From assembly GCA_047967505.1 (NCBI GenBank), contig CM106538.1: 64,000 nucleotides of DNA. The stretch is one strand, 5' to 3'. The position numbers and the translations under genes are program-made. Within the stretch, counting starts at the first letter, position 1, and each line of letters opens with the position of its first letter. Of the stretch, positions 45,574 through 56,600 are shown one piece after another. This DNA is from Dipteris shenzhenensis (lineage: Eukaryota; Polypodiophyta; Polypodiopsida; Gleicheniales). The notes beneath the pieces were generated by a model. The model did no database searches and was not told where the DNA came from. It saw only the letters and a program-made list of their open reading frames with translations.

Positions 45574-46717
45574 TAGATCTCAATCTCCCTGTCCATGCAT
45601 TAGATCCACTAGTAGAGGACTCTCTGGGTCCACTCAAGGCTTGAGATTGCTGCTCTGCATTTATTGCAGCATTCCCATTTCCTGCATCTGCATCTCCTAC
45701 CATAACAGTTGGTGCATACCAGCTGCTCATTTCATCAAAAACAACATCTCTGCTCACTTGCATTTTGCGGGTGGAAGGGTTATAACAGCGATACCCTTTC
45801 TGGTGCTGAGCATATCCAATAAAGATGCATTTTTCTGCCTTTGGATCCAGCTTTGTTCTCTTCTCATCAGGAACATGAACATAAGCTATGCAACCAAATA
45901 CCTTCAAGTGAGAAATATCTGGTTTTTGGCCTGTATACATTTCTTCAGGCGTCATGCCATGGACAGCTGCAGTGGGGGTTCTGTTCATAATATAAACAGC
46001 AGTTGCTACTGCTTCAGCCCAAAAATAATTAGGCATGTTTTTCTCATTTAGGATCGCCCGTCCTACTTCTGCAATATGCCTGTTCTTCCTTTCTGCAACC
46101 CCATTCTGCTGAGGGGTAGACCTGCATGAGTACTTCCTTTGAATTCCCTGTTCTTTCAGATATTCACAAAATTCTTCTGAAAAGTACTCTCCCCCTCCAT
46201 CAGATCTTAGCACTTTAATATGCACACCTTTCTCTTTTTCAACCATGGCCTTAAAAGCCTTGAAATGGCTGAACACTTCACTTTTGTGCTTCATAAAATA
46301 AATCCACACCTTCCTAGTGTAGTCATCAATAAACGTCACATAATAATGGCATCCACCAATAGAAGCAGCTTTGGTTGTCCAAACATCTGAATGGATCACT
46401 TCCAAAGGTCTTCTGCTCACCTTAGCATTTTTGGGAAATGCATGTCTGGCCTGCTTACCCATTTGGCATGCTTCACATACCTTTTGCATTCCCTCAACTC
46501 TGAATTTAGGCAAACCTGCAACAATGTTTTTCGTTTGCATAGATTTCAGCCTTTGTATATTCACGTGCCCAATGCGCTTGTGCCATATCTCAATATCTGC
46601 AATGACACCTCTCCCATGCGCAAACATAGCAGCTTTCACCTCAGGCATATCAACATCCAAGGTGAACATTCTGCCATTTTTGTTGCCTTTCGCAACCAAG
46701 CGGCACTTATTTTTCAA
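45524..46717 (-). pseudogene. Copia A GAG-pre-integrase and integrase
   Basis: CRLVAKGNKNGRMF leads to IWHKRIGHVNIQRL and CEACQMGKQARHAFP, the HHCC zinc-binding pre-integrase domain. The rve core follows: IHSDVW (first Asp), FIDDYTR, LRSDGGGEY (second Asp), TPQQNGVAERKN (Glu), and WAEAVATAVYIMNRTP. Integrase joins element cDNA to host DNA. The frame is shifted from Gag at ~46720 and from the RT at ~45540. The end of the frame is a Ser/Gly-rich linker. Confidence 0.9.
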
Positions 46718-48006
46718 GTCCTCAATGAACCATCAGGGTTAAATCTAACCTGCAGACCTTGCTCAACCATCTGGCCAACTGAAACCAGGTTCTTAGTGAT
46801 TTTTGGAACATGAAGTACATCTGCCAAGTACTTTGTTTTGCCATCCTGCATAGCCAATGGCACTTTACCAACCTGCGTAATTGGGTGCGCAGTATCATCA
46901 CCTGTTTCAACATAACCTGGCTTATCCAAATTTCTGACATCATGAAACCACTCACCATGACTTGTCATGTGGTTAGAGGCACCTGAATCAACATACCAAA
47001 CATCATTGCAAGCTGCAACATCTCCTGACATGGAGTTAACCATATGCTGCATCACAAAAAGGTGCTCATTTCTGTCGTCACCATGCCCACTTGATGATGC
47101 ATAGTTGCTTTGCTGCAACTTTCCACTTTTGATGTCATTCTGCTTTTTATAGCATGTATTCTCCTTGTGTCCAGGCTTTCCACAATAATAGCATTCTGTG
47201 CTGCTATTTACTTGCTGGTTCCTTTGCCATGAACCACGGCCTCTTTGGCTCCCCCTGCCTCTAGAACTACCACGTCCTCCTCCATAGGACTGGTTTTCCT
47301 GTTGTTGCTGTTGGTTCTGATTTCCTGCACGGCCACCAGAACGGCCTCTTCCTCTACCCCTGCCTCTACCTGTATTCGAGTAGAAAGCAGTCTCTTGAGA
47401 AGTTGAGGTGGCTGAACCACCATTCCTTTGCTCTTCACTCAGCAAGAGAGCAATAAGTTCCTGAAAATCAGGAAATGTTTCACGGACTCCAATGGATGTC
47501 CGAAATTGTGCATAATCTTTCCCAAGACCATTCAAGGTCACGGACACTAAGTCCTCATCATCAACAGGTGCTCCAATGGAGGCAAGAGAATCTGCAAGGC
47601 CTTTCACCTTCAAGGAATACTCATTTATATTCATATTTTTCCTTTGCACATTGTGCAACTCCTGCTTTAGCTGCATCTTCCGTGCTTTGGTATTTGTGCT
47701 ATACAGCTTCACCAATGTATCCCATGCCTCCTTAGGCGTCTCTAGATCCTGTATATGCACAATCATAGAATCTGAAATGCTAACGGACAGCCAATACAGG
47801 CATTTTCTGGCTTTTTCATGCCATTCTTTAAAGGTCTTCAATTCAGCAGGAGTGGGAGCAGCACCCAAAACTGGTTCTGCAGTTTCACCACTGATGTAAT
47901 CCCAAACTCCCTTTCCCATAAAGAAGTTTGTCATCCTGAACTTCCATGCTTGGAAGTTGTTCTTGTCAAGCTTCTCACTAACAATGGTAGACAGATTCTC
48001 AGACAT
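46714..48006 (-). pseudogene. Copia A Gag and protease
   Basis: The best start is ATG at 48006 (MSENLSTIV). Gag shows EKLDKNNFQAWKFRMTNFF, WDTLVKLYS and QLKQELHNV, then Gly/Arg-rich sequence, the knuckle CYYCGKPGHKENTCYKK (CX2CX4HX4C), then the protease VWYVDSGASNHMT (DSG active site). It ends at FNPDGSLRT with a TGA. The next frame resumes one register away at EDLKNKCRLVAKG, so a 1-base change near 46720 is the likely lesion. Confidence 0.9.
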
Positions 48007-48161
48007 TTTACAAATCACGAATTGCAACAGCAACCTGTACACACAGCAAATGTCTCAGAAGGGCAAATAGCAAAACTTCTGCAAAGAGCCTCACAGGGGC
48101 AGATCTGCAACACTGACGAAAGTGGTATTTCACCACACAGTCACTTCCTCGTGACGATTTT

Positions 48162-49758
48162 GCATCAACAGGCAACAGGATCTACATTGGGATCTACATC
48201 TACACAAACAGTTTCCGCACCAGTAGCAGATCCTGCCATTGCCCGCCGAGCTCAAGCAGAATGGGATAAGAAAGACAAGTATGCCTATCACCTGATCAAG
48301 CAGAATGTGCAAGATGTCGTGCTAGGACAGCTCAACACAGTCAAGACATCAAAAGAAGCATGGGATATGTTCGCAGCTCTCTACGAGTCCAAGAACACAT
48401 CCAAGATTCTCACCTTGAGAAACCAGATCAACCAGAGTTTCCGCAATAGCAATGAAACTGGTCATGCTTATCTACTCCGCATCAAAGACTACAACAATCA
48501 ACTTGCAGCAGCAGGACAGACTATGAATCCCGCAGAAATGGTTCAAGTAATCCTGAATGGACTAGGAGAAGGATATGAGAATCTGGTCCAGAGTATTGCC
48601 ATCCACCGACAAATTCCAACACTTGAAGAACTTCAGTCAGTTCTACTTGGTGAAGAACTCAGGACTCAGGCCATTCAAGCACGTAAAGGTCATTCTAATG
48701 ATCAGGCATTCACCGCTTCAGACAGAAGCAGAGGCAAAGGCAGAAACAGAGGTAGATCATATCAGAAAAGTGGTCAAAATCAAAGTCAGAATCAGCATCA
48801 GCAGCATCCTCAGCAACATCAAAATCAGCAAAGAGGAAATCATTCCAACCGAGGAAGATTCCAAGGACGAGGGAATGCATCCACCAATGTGTCAAACATT
48901 CAATGCAACTATTGTCACAAGTTTGGACACTATGAAAGAGATTGCCGCAAGAAGCAGTATGACCAAGGCGGTCAATCCAGCAGTAATCGAGGGAATTCTC
49001 GAGGAAGAGGAAATCAACGTGGTGGACATTCTAGTCACAGTCATTTTGCAAATGAACATGGAAATCTGTTTCTTGCAAGTGAGGAATTGCATCAGACTGA
49101 TACAATGCACCTAGACACTGATTTCAATCCCAAAGAGGATTTCAGCTATCAAGTTGACCAAGTGGAACAGGATCCTTGGTACATCGACAGCGGTGCATCA
49201 TCTCATATGACAAATCATCAGGAATGGTTCACAGAAATGAAGCCATTAGAAGGTCAAAAGGATGTCATTTATACAACAGACAATACACCGAATCCGGTTC
49301 AAGGGACAGGTGTTATCCCTATGAACAATTTCACTGGTACAAAAGGATTAGTCAAAGATGTGCTCTATGTTCCGAAGCTCAGCAAGAACCTTTTGTCAGT
49401 AGGTCAAATGACGGAACACAACTACAAAGTCATCTTCGACGGTGATGAATGCACTATCAGAGACAAATCCAAAAGAGGTCAGCTAGTAGCAAAAGGTGTC
49501 AAGGAAGGACGCTTATACAGGATGCTAGCTACGGTACCAGATAAGCATGCCATGTCAGCTCAAATGCAACAGATGCCATTATCTGCAAAATGGCACAAAA
49601 GATATGGTCATGTCAACTTCAAGTACTTGTTAGATCTCAGGAATCAAAATATGGCAATTGGGATTCCGAAGCTACAGTTTCTTGGAAAGGTTTGTGAAGC
49701 ATGCTACTTCGGCAAACAAAAGCGAACCAACTTTGTCAGAAGTACCTCTCGTGCATGA
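48162..49758 (+). pseudogene. Copia B Gag body, protease and pre-integrase
   Basis: ADPAIARRAQAEWDKKDKYA, VKTSKEAWDMFAALYES and NQINQSFRNSNETGHAYLL are the central copia Gag helices. Gln/Asn/Arg-rich sequence, CNYCHKFGHYERDCRKK (CX2CX4HX4C), the protease WYIDSGASSHMT, and the pre-integrase KWHKRYGHVNFKYL with CEACYFGKQK follow. The open frame extends upstream to 47818, but that part is antisense to copia A Gag and is not coding. It ends at TGA (49756-49758), in a place where relatives have a sense codon and in the same frame as the integrase; CGA-to-TGA fits. Confidence 0.9.
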
Positions 49759-50553
49759 GGTATTCTTGATTTAATTCATACAGATGTATGGGGTTATGCC
49801 CAGACCCGCAGCATCAATGGTTCACTTTATTACTTGACCTTCATCGACGACTACAGCAGATATTGTTGGGTCTACTTTCTGAAAGAGAAATCTGAAGTGT
49901 TTGCCAGATTTCAAGAATTTAAAGCCATGGTAGAAAACCAGACAGGCAGAAAGATCAAGGTCATGAGATCAGATAGAGGAGGTGAATACATGTCTTCAGC
50001 CTTCATGAACTTTTGCAAAACTCACGGCATTCGAAGACAATTCACATGTGCAGATACTCCTCAGCAAAATGCAATAGCTGAAAGGAAGAATGGGACTTTA
50101 GCAAACAGTGCTAGAGCAATGCTTAGTGAAAAGCATCTTCCGAATCAGTATTGGGCAGAAGCAATAGCTACAGCTAACTACTTGCTTAATCGGCTTCCTA
50201 CCGAACCGATACAAGGTATGACTCCTTATGAAGCATTCACTGGACACAAGCCACGCATTGGGCATCTTCGCATATTTGGTTGCATAGCATATGCCCACAT
50301 ACATGATGATCATCGCAGGAAATTGGATGCGAAGTCACGCAAATGCATCATGGTTGGCTACAGTGAAGAAAGTAAAGCATACAAATTGTATGATCCCATC
50401 AACCGCAAAGTCATCATCTCCAGAGATGTAATCTTCGATGAGGAATCAGAATGGAAAATCTCACCTACACAGGAGATAGAAGCATCGACTTCACAGTCAT
50501 CTACAGAACAGGTTGATGAAGAAGAGCAAGAATTGCCAGCAACACACCAATAA
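49759..50553 (+). pseudogene. Copia B integrase core
   Basis: In frame with the upstream stop: IHTDVWGY (first Asp), FIDDYSRYCWVYFLKEKSEV, MRSDRGGEYMS (second Asp), TPQQNAIAERKNGT (Glu), YWAEAIATANYLLNRLP, and the C-terminal IFGCIAYAHI with SRDVIFDEESEW. The catalytic D-D-E residues are kept. A TAA at 50551-50553 closes the frame, and the same register continues beyond it (LRRSTRESRPPARL), so this is a second nonsense mutation. Confidence 0.9.
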
Positions 50554-50604
50554 GCGTCACAGCAGCTCAGACGGTCTACTAGGGAAAGCAGACCACCAGC
50601 CAGA

Positions 50605-51678
50605 TTGACATATGCTCAGAAAGGCAAAGCAATTCAGGTGGAAACCACCAACTATGCTCTTATGACTACCATCATGGCTACAGAAGAGCCAGTGTACTTC
50701 GAAGATGCAGTAGATAAGCCAGAATGGCAAACTGCAATGAATGAAGAAATGGATGCTTTGTATAAAAATAACACTTGGGTATTATGCGACCTTCCACCAA
50801 GAAAAAAGGCCATAGCCAACAAATGGGTATACAAAGTGAAGTACAATCCAGATGGCAGTATTCAGAGATACAAAGCCAGATTAGTTGCAAAAGGATTTGC
50901 ACAACAATATGGCCAAGATTATGATGAGACTTATGCTCCAGTAGCAAAGATGGATTCCATACGGTTCTTGATATCACTAGCGACCCTCAGTAAATGGAAT
51001 GTGTATCAGCTCGATGTCAAGAATGCATTTCTCAATGGTTATCTAGACGAGGATGTCTACATGCAACAACCAGCCGGTTATGTTGAACCAGGAAAAGAGA
51101 ACAAGGTTTGCCATCTCAAGAAAAGTCTCTACGGCTTAAAGCAAGCAACCAGAAGTTGGTACAGCAGAATTGACAAGTATTTTGCTGATCTGGGATACAT
51201 GAAGTCCAATGCAGATCATACTCTCTACTACAAAGTTCAAGGGGAAGATATTACTATTGCACTTTTGTACGTAGATGATCTGATTGTGACAGGAAGCAAG
51301 GATAGGTTCATCAGAAAGCTAAAACAAGACTTATCTGCAGAGTTCGACATGAAAGATCTTGGACTTATGCACTATTGTCTTGGAATTGAGTTCTGGAGAG
51401 ATTCAGATAGCACATTCATGAGTCAGCTCAAATATGTTGACAGTCTCCTGAAGAAGTTTCATATGGCAGATTGCAAGATTGCAGCCACTCCCATGGAACA
51501 GAGTTTGAAACTTACTAAAGATTCAGAAAAGCCTACAGTCAATGACAGATACTACAGGCAACTCATTGGATCTCTTATATATCTGACAATCACATGGCCA
51601 GATATTTGTTATGCAGTAAGCTCACTAGCACAGTTTATGGCAACAGTCTCACTGGAAATGCAGCCAAAAGAGTCTTGA
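50605..51678 (+). pseudogene. Copia B reverse transcriptase
   Basis: Begins after the TAA with a linker, then ALYKNNTWVLCDLPPRKKAI, KWVYKVKYNPDGSIQRYKAR, LVAKGFAQQYGQDYDETYAPV, QLDVKNAFLNGYLDEDVYMQ, SLYGLKQATRSWY, the catalytic LLYVDDLIVTG, and LMHYCLGIEF. The frame ends in SLAQFMATVSLEMQPKES, out of register with the RNase H. A small deletion or frameshift lies at about 51645-51670, where relatives have a short extra segment. Confidence 0.9.
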
Positions 51679-52229
51679 GATACATCAGAGGTACAAGACA
51701 ATTTGGGATAGAATACAGAGGAAGTCATCCACGGTTGCATGGATACTGTGATAGTGACTATGCTGGAGATCATGAGACCAGGAGATCGACACAGGGATAT
51801 GCATTTTTCCTTGGTCAAGGTGCTATATCATGGTTGTCAAACAAACAGCCAACTGTTTCTTTGTCTTCGACTGAAGCAGAATATAGAGCACTCACTACAG
51901 GTGCATGTGAGGCTATATGGCTCAGAAGACTATTGTCAGAAACAGATTACTTTGATGAGTCAAAGCCAACAACAATATACTGTGATAATCAATCGGCTCA
52001 AGCATTGGCCAAAAATCCAGTATATCACTCCAGAACAAAGCACATTGATGTCAGAGAGCACTTTATCAGAGAAAGAGTGTTACTTGGTGACATCACACTG
52101 CAGCATTGTGATAGCAAAGAAAATGTTGCAGACATCTTTACCAAACCACTCGGTAAAGAGCTATTCGAGAAACACCGACTAGCTCTTGGTTTGATGCAGA
52201 GGAAGGACATTCCCATTAAAGGGGTGTGA
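51656..52229 (+). pseudogene. Copia B RNase H
   Basis: AAKRVLRYIRGTRQFGIEY, YCDSDYAGDHETRRSTQGYA, WLSNKQPTVSLSSTEAEYRA, YCDNQSAQALAKNP, SRTKHIDVREHFIRE and VADIFTKPLGKELFEKHR are the copia RNase H in order, with D, E and D kept. The natural stop is TGA at 52227-52229. It degrades the RNA strand during reverse transcription. Confidence 0.9.
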
Positions 52230-52272
52230 TGGAATGTAATGCTCAGTCCTTCTTCGATTCCCCAGAATCATC

Positions 52273-52317
52273 ATCTTGAGGGAAGGCCTACTTCATGATG
52301 TTGATCTTGAGGGAAGG
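52273..52317 (+). other. Polypurine tract of copia B, duplicated
   Basis: ATCTTGAGGGAAGG occurs twice, at about 52273-52286 and 52304-52317. The second abuts the 3' LTR and is the functional position. Confidence 0.8.
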
Positions 52318-52574
52318 TGTTGAGAGTTCATGCTCAACATCATGTGATCATGTGTGCATAGCACCATCACGTGATCATATGTGCATAGCACTAACCTTAT
52401 AGAGTGCTATAAAGGAAAGGGTTAGATCCCCTAACCCTAACCCTAAAAGGGTTTGTATATATTCTATTTTTTCAACTAATTCTAGTGTACAGTTAGTCAT
52501 TTGTGGTGTGCTCTCTAGCTGTGCCCTCTCTCCTCATCTCCACTCTTCTCCTCTCCCCTCTTCATATTTTGTCA
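52318..52574 (+). repeat. 3' LTR of copia B
   Basis: 257 bp from TGTTGAGAGTTC to TTTTGTCA, followed by TTTCG. By eye it is identical to the inverted copy at 34592-34848. Confidence 0.95.
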
Positions 52575-52579
52575 TTTCG

Positions 52580-53342
52580 CTTCATCTCTTGATGCAGGCA
52601 TGGTATTTGGTGCAGGCAACATCTTCTAGAGCAACCTATCACAATTCAAACATACATAAGCTTTGAACAATGATGATTTGGTACACTAATCCATACATGA
52701 TGATTCTCAAAACAAACAATATCCAAATAATGAGTGAAATTAATGCAAGAGATAACCTCATTAAGGCCGAGACACTTGTATCCGACCACCCATACTTTAC
52801 TTGCAGATTCAAGATAGAGAGACAAGCACGTAGTTTAGACATCCTAGCGCCCTCATACAATTGTGTTGATTGCAACTCTCGCATTTCGACCTCAGACTCT
52901 GACATCATGTGTACATGGGATGTAGTGCCCCTAAAAATAGAATCCATCATGTCGACCATACCCTTGTCATCATCTGGGAGACTATAGTCTTGCTCAAAGT
53001 GTGAAGGTATATGCGTACTCTCATCAGCCTCCTCATCTTGTTTTAAGATTTTGTGTAAATATAAGATCTTGTCTCAAGGTTTCATACCATAATGGTATTC
53101 AATATTAACTGCGAACTTAAATAGCTTTGACTTACCAATAATCCATCAACACGTGCAACACCAACGGTCGGTATTGGTTTGGGCTCCTCCCCATACATCC
53201 GTAAGTGGCGCATGATAATATAACGTTGATATCGTACTTCTCGCTTGCAATGAGTGCAATGACAATATAACCTCTCCGTAAGCCACTTTGTGCTCCCAGG
53301 TGTTGGCACATCATTGAACAAGCTTCCACTCCTCCCTTCCAT
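52580..53342 (-). pseudogene. CACTA transposase (TNP2), N-terminal part
   Basis: From ATG 53342: LYCHCTHCKREVRYQRYIIM with Cys pairs and HLRMYG, the small Cys-rich N-terminal region of TNP2. Introns or decay follow, then at 52959-52639 come YEGARMSKLRACLSILNLQV and YGWSD, the conserved lead-in to the catalytic region. The last codons before copia B read PNTMPASRDEA. Joining them across CGAAA to KKMLTTVG at 34854 restores the EAKKML motif in frame. Inactive because of copia B and the inversion. Confidence 0.75.
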
Positions 53343-53344
53343 CT

Positions 53345-53640
53345 ACACTTATAAAATCACAACATAAGTTGTAAGGAAATATATTAACAGTTATAAAATA
53401 GCATCTATGAGCTTCTTTTTTAACTTTAAACATAAAGTGTCTTGAAGCATCGCTATATAGTGATGTTTTGACCTGTTCTGTCGCTATATAGCCATGATTT
53501 GCTCTATTCCGTCGCTATATAGCGACGCTTTTAATTAAAAGCATCGCTATATAGCGACTGACCAGTGTCGCTATATAGCGACGCTGTGGGTTAAAACCAG
53601 AACCTCGACGCAATGCGTGGTGCTTTCTTTAGCATTCTCT
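53345..53640. promoter_or_regulatory. Central divergent promoter region of CACTA copy 2 with palindromes
   Basis: ~250-300 bp separate the divergent TNP2 and TNPA-like genes. Five copies of the palindrome lie at about 53449, 53480, 53511 (perfect), 53543 and 53567 (perfect). The same motif is present near both element ends. In En/Spm, TNPA binds subterminal motifs and also represses the element promoter; here a shared motif would allow the same, by inference. Confidence 0.65.
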
Positions 53641-56600
53641 AATCTCTATTGTAAGCAAAGCAATCTCTCCTCCCATCTATTTTCGATGACCTCCCACTCT
53701 ATTCTCCACTCCTCACCACTACTCACCCCTCTCCTAACACTTGTGCTCCCTCTCCACCCTTCTCCCTCTTTGGTTTCTTGAAAGGAAGTTTTTCAAGAAG
53801 GTGAGTCTCTTTAAAAAATGTAGGTTCATTTTTTGTGAGATTTCATTTTGTGAGTGTTGAAGCATGTTTCTCCTTGTATTGCTAAAGCTGTGTACTAGTT
53901 TTCATGCTTCATTTCAAAGGATTGAAGACAAAAAAACGAGATTTCAAGAAAGAAAGAAGACTCACCTCTTCTAGTCTTTTTTGTATTTCTCTTCCTTCTC
54001 TTTCTCCTTGTCTCCTCAATCCAATCTCTTTGAGAAGTTGTTTCTGTAATCTCCTCCTTCCTCTAACTAGTTATTTGAAAAATGGTATGTTTCCTCTGTT
54101 TTGTAGGGCCAGTCCACAAAACACCGAGTGGGATGTACTATTCCAGGTAAGTGCCTCCTCTTTTTCCATTTGTTATTTTTGTTATTTGCATTGGCTTGCA
54201 GCTAGCGCCTTAAGCACTAGCTGCAGTGATGGGCATAGGAATCCTCTCTTCCCCTCTCTTTCCCTCTCTTCCCTCTTCTTTCCCTCCTTTTCTTCTCCTT
54301 CTCCTTCAATCTTTCAATCTCTTTCCCCCTCTTTTTCCCTCTTTCCTTTCCCTCTTCTTCTCTCTTTCCCCCTTCTCTTATGCTCATGCATAAGCATGAG
54401 CATATGTCTCTTTTTCCCTCTTTCCTTTCCCTCTTCTTCTCTCTTCTCCTCTTTTCCCCCCTCTTTTCCCTCTTTCACGCTCATGCTCTTATGCTCATGC
54501 ATAAGCATAAGCATGAGCATATGTCTCCTTCTCTTATGCTTATGCATAAGACTCCTCTTATGCATAAGCATAAGCATAAGCATCAAGGAAGGAGACATAT
54601 GCTCTCCTTTTATGCATAAGCATAAGCATAAGCATAAGAGAAGGAGACATATGCTCATGCATATGCCTATGCATGAGCATAAGAGAAGGAGACATATGCT
54701 GATGCATGAGCATATGTCTCTTTTTACCTCTTTCCTTTCCCTCTTCTTCTCTCTTTCTTTCCCTCTTTCCCCTTTTCCAATCTCTCTTTCCTTTCCCTCT
54801 CCTTCTCTTTTCTCCTCTTTTCCCCCCTCTTTTCCCTCTTTCATGCTCATGCCCTTATGCTCATGCATAAGCATATGCATGAGCATATGTCTCCTTCTCT
54901 TATGCTTATGCATAAGACTCCTCTTATGCATAAGCATAAGCATAAGCATAATAGAAGGAGACATATGCTCATGCTTATGCTTATGCATGAGCATAAGAGA
55001 AGGAGACATATGCTCATGCATGAGCATATGTCTCTTTTTCCCTTTTTCCTTTCCCTCTTCTTCTCTCTTTCTTTCCCTCTTTCCCCTTTTCCAATCTCTC
55101 TTTCCTTTCCCTCTTCTTCTCTCTTCTCCTCTTTTCCCCCCTCTTTTCCCTCTTTCATGCTCATGCTCTTATGCTCATGCATAAGCATAAGCATGAGCAT
55201 ATGTCTCCTTCTCTTATGCTTATGCATAAGACTCCTTTTATGCATAAGCATAAGAGAAGGAGACATATGCTCATGCATATGCTTATGCATGAGCATAAGA
55301 GAAGGAGACATATGCTCATGCATGAGCATATGTCTCTTTTTACCTCTTTCCTTTCCCTCTTCTTCTCTCTTTCTTTCCCTCTTTCCCCTTTTCCAATCTC
55401 TCTTTCCTTTCCCTCTTCTTCTCTCTTCTCCTCTTTTCCCCCCTCTTTTCCCTCTTTCATGCTCATGCTCTTATGCTCATGCATAAGCATAAGCATGAGC
55501 ATATGTCTCCTTCTCTTATGCTTATGCTTATGCATAAGACTCCTCTTATGTATAAGCATAAGCATAAGCATAAGAGAAGGAGACATATGCTCATGTATAT
55601 GCTTATGCATGAGCATAAGAGAAGGAGACATATGCTCATGCATGAGCATATGTCTCTTTTTCCCTCTTTCCTCTCCCTCTTCTTCTCTCTTTCTTTCCCT
55701 CTTTCCCCTCTTCCAATCTCTCTTTCCTTTCCCTCTTCTTCTCTCTTCCCCTCTTTTTCCCCCTCTTTTTCCTCTTTCATGCTCATGCATAAGCATAAGC
55801 ATGAGCATATGTCTCATTCTCTTATGCTTATGCTTATGCAAGAGCATATGTCTCCTCTTATGCATAAGCATAAGCATAACCATAAGAGAAGGAGACATAT
55901 GCTCATGCTTATGCTTATGCATGAGCATAAGAGAAGAAGACATATGCTCATGCATAAGCATGAGCATATGTCTGTTTTTCCCTCTTTCCTTTCCCTCTTC
56001 TTCTCTCTTTCCCTCCCTCTTTCCCTTCTTCCAATCTCTCTTTCCTTTCCCTCTTCTTCTCTCTTCTCCTCTTTTCCCCCCTTTTTTCCCGCTTTCATGC
56101 TCATGCTCATGCTCTTATGCTCATGCATAAGCATAAGCATGAGCATATGTCTCCTTCTCTTATGCTTATGCATAAGAGAAGGAGTCTCTTTTCCAATATC
56201 TCTTTCTTTCCCTCTTTTCTTTCCCTCTTTCCTCCCTCTTTCCCCTCTTTCCCCTCTTCAGCATATGTCTCCCTCTTTTTCCCCCTCTTTCCCCTCTTTC
56301 ATGCTCCTGCTCTTATGCTCATGCATAAGCATAAGCATATGTCTCTTTCTCTTATGCTCATGCATAAGCATAAGCATGAGCATATGTCTCCCTCTTTTAA
56401 TCTCTTTTTCACTTTCCCTCCCTCTTTTCCCTCTTTTCCCTCTTTTCCTTCTCTCATGCGCATGCCTCATTTTTCTCTTTCGATCATAAGCATATGTATT
56501 TGCCTATGCCTATGCCTATGCCTATGCTTATGTTTGTTTTTGTTTTTTGTTTTCATGTTTGTGTCTATGTTAGACATGGGATCACGTCGCACATCCGACG

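Larger units (their letters stand above)
43405..48161 (-). mobile_element. Copia A, main piece (gag-pol and 3' LTR), inverted
   Basis: On minus: end of the leader, Gag from 48006, protease, integrase, RT, RNase H, polypurine tract and 3' LTR, followed by ACTTC. The 5' LTR and leader are at 31146-31812 on plus. All four pol domains are recognisable, but two frameshifts (near 46720 and near 45540) break the polyprotein. Confidence 0.9.
48162..52574 (+). mobile_element. Copia B, main piece (gag body to 3' LTR)
   Basis: On plus: Gag body, zinc knuckle, protease, integrase, RT, RNase H, polypurine tract and 3' LTR, followed by TTTCG (52575-52579). The 5' LTR, leader and Gag start lie on minus at 31813-34848. 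Two in-frame stops and one frameshift break pol, although the LTRs are identical. Confidence 0.9.

Noticed and set aside
45641-48000. Plus-strand frames inside copia A, and minus-strand frames inside copia B
   Set aside because: Antisense shadows of well-supported polyprotein domains.
47818-48161. Upstream part of the long + frame that continues into copia B Gag
   Set aside because: It is the antisense of copia A Gag and leader; the real copia B Gag start is on minus at 32042.
31146-52574. Interpretation of copia A and B pieces as four separate truncated insertions
   Set aside because: Matched 5-bp target duplications, matched LTR pairs, complementary halves and restoration of the host TNP2 frame are all explained by one inversion of two complete elements.
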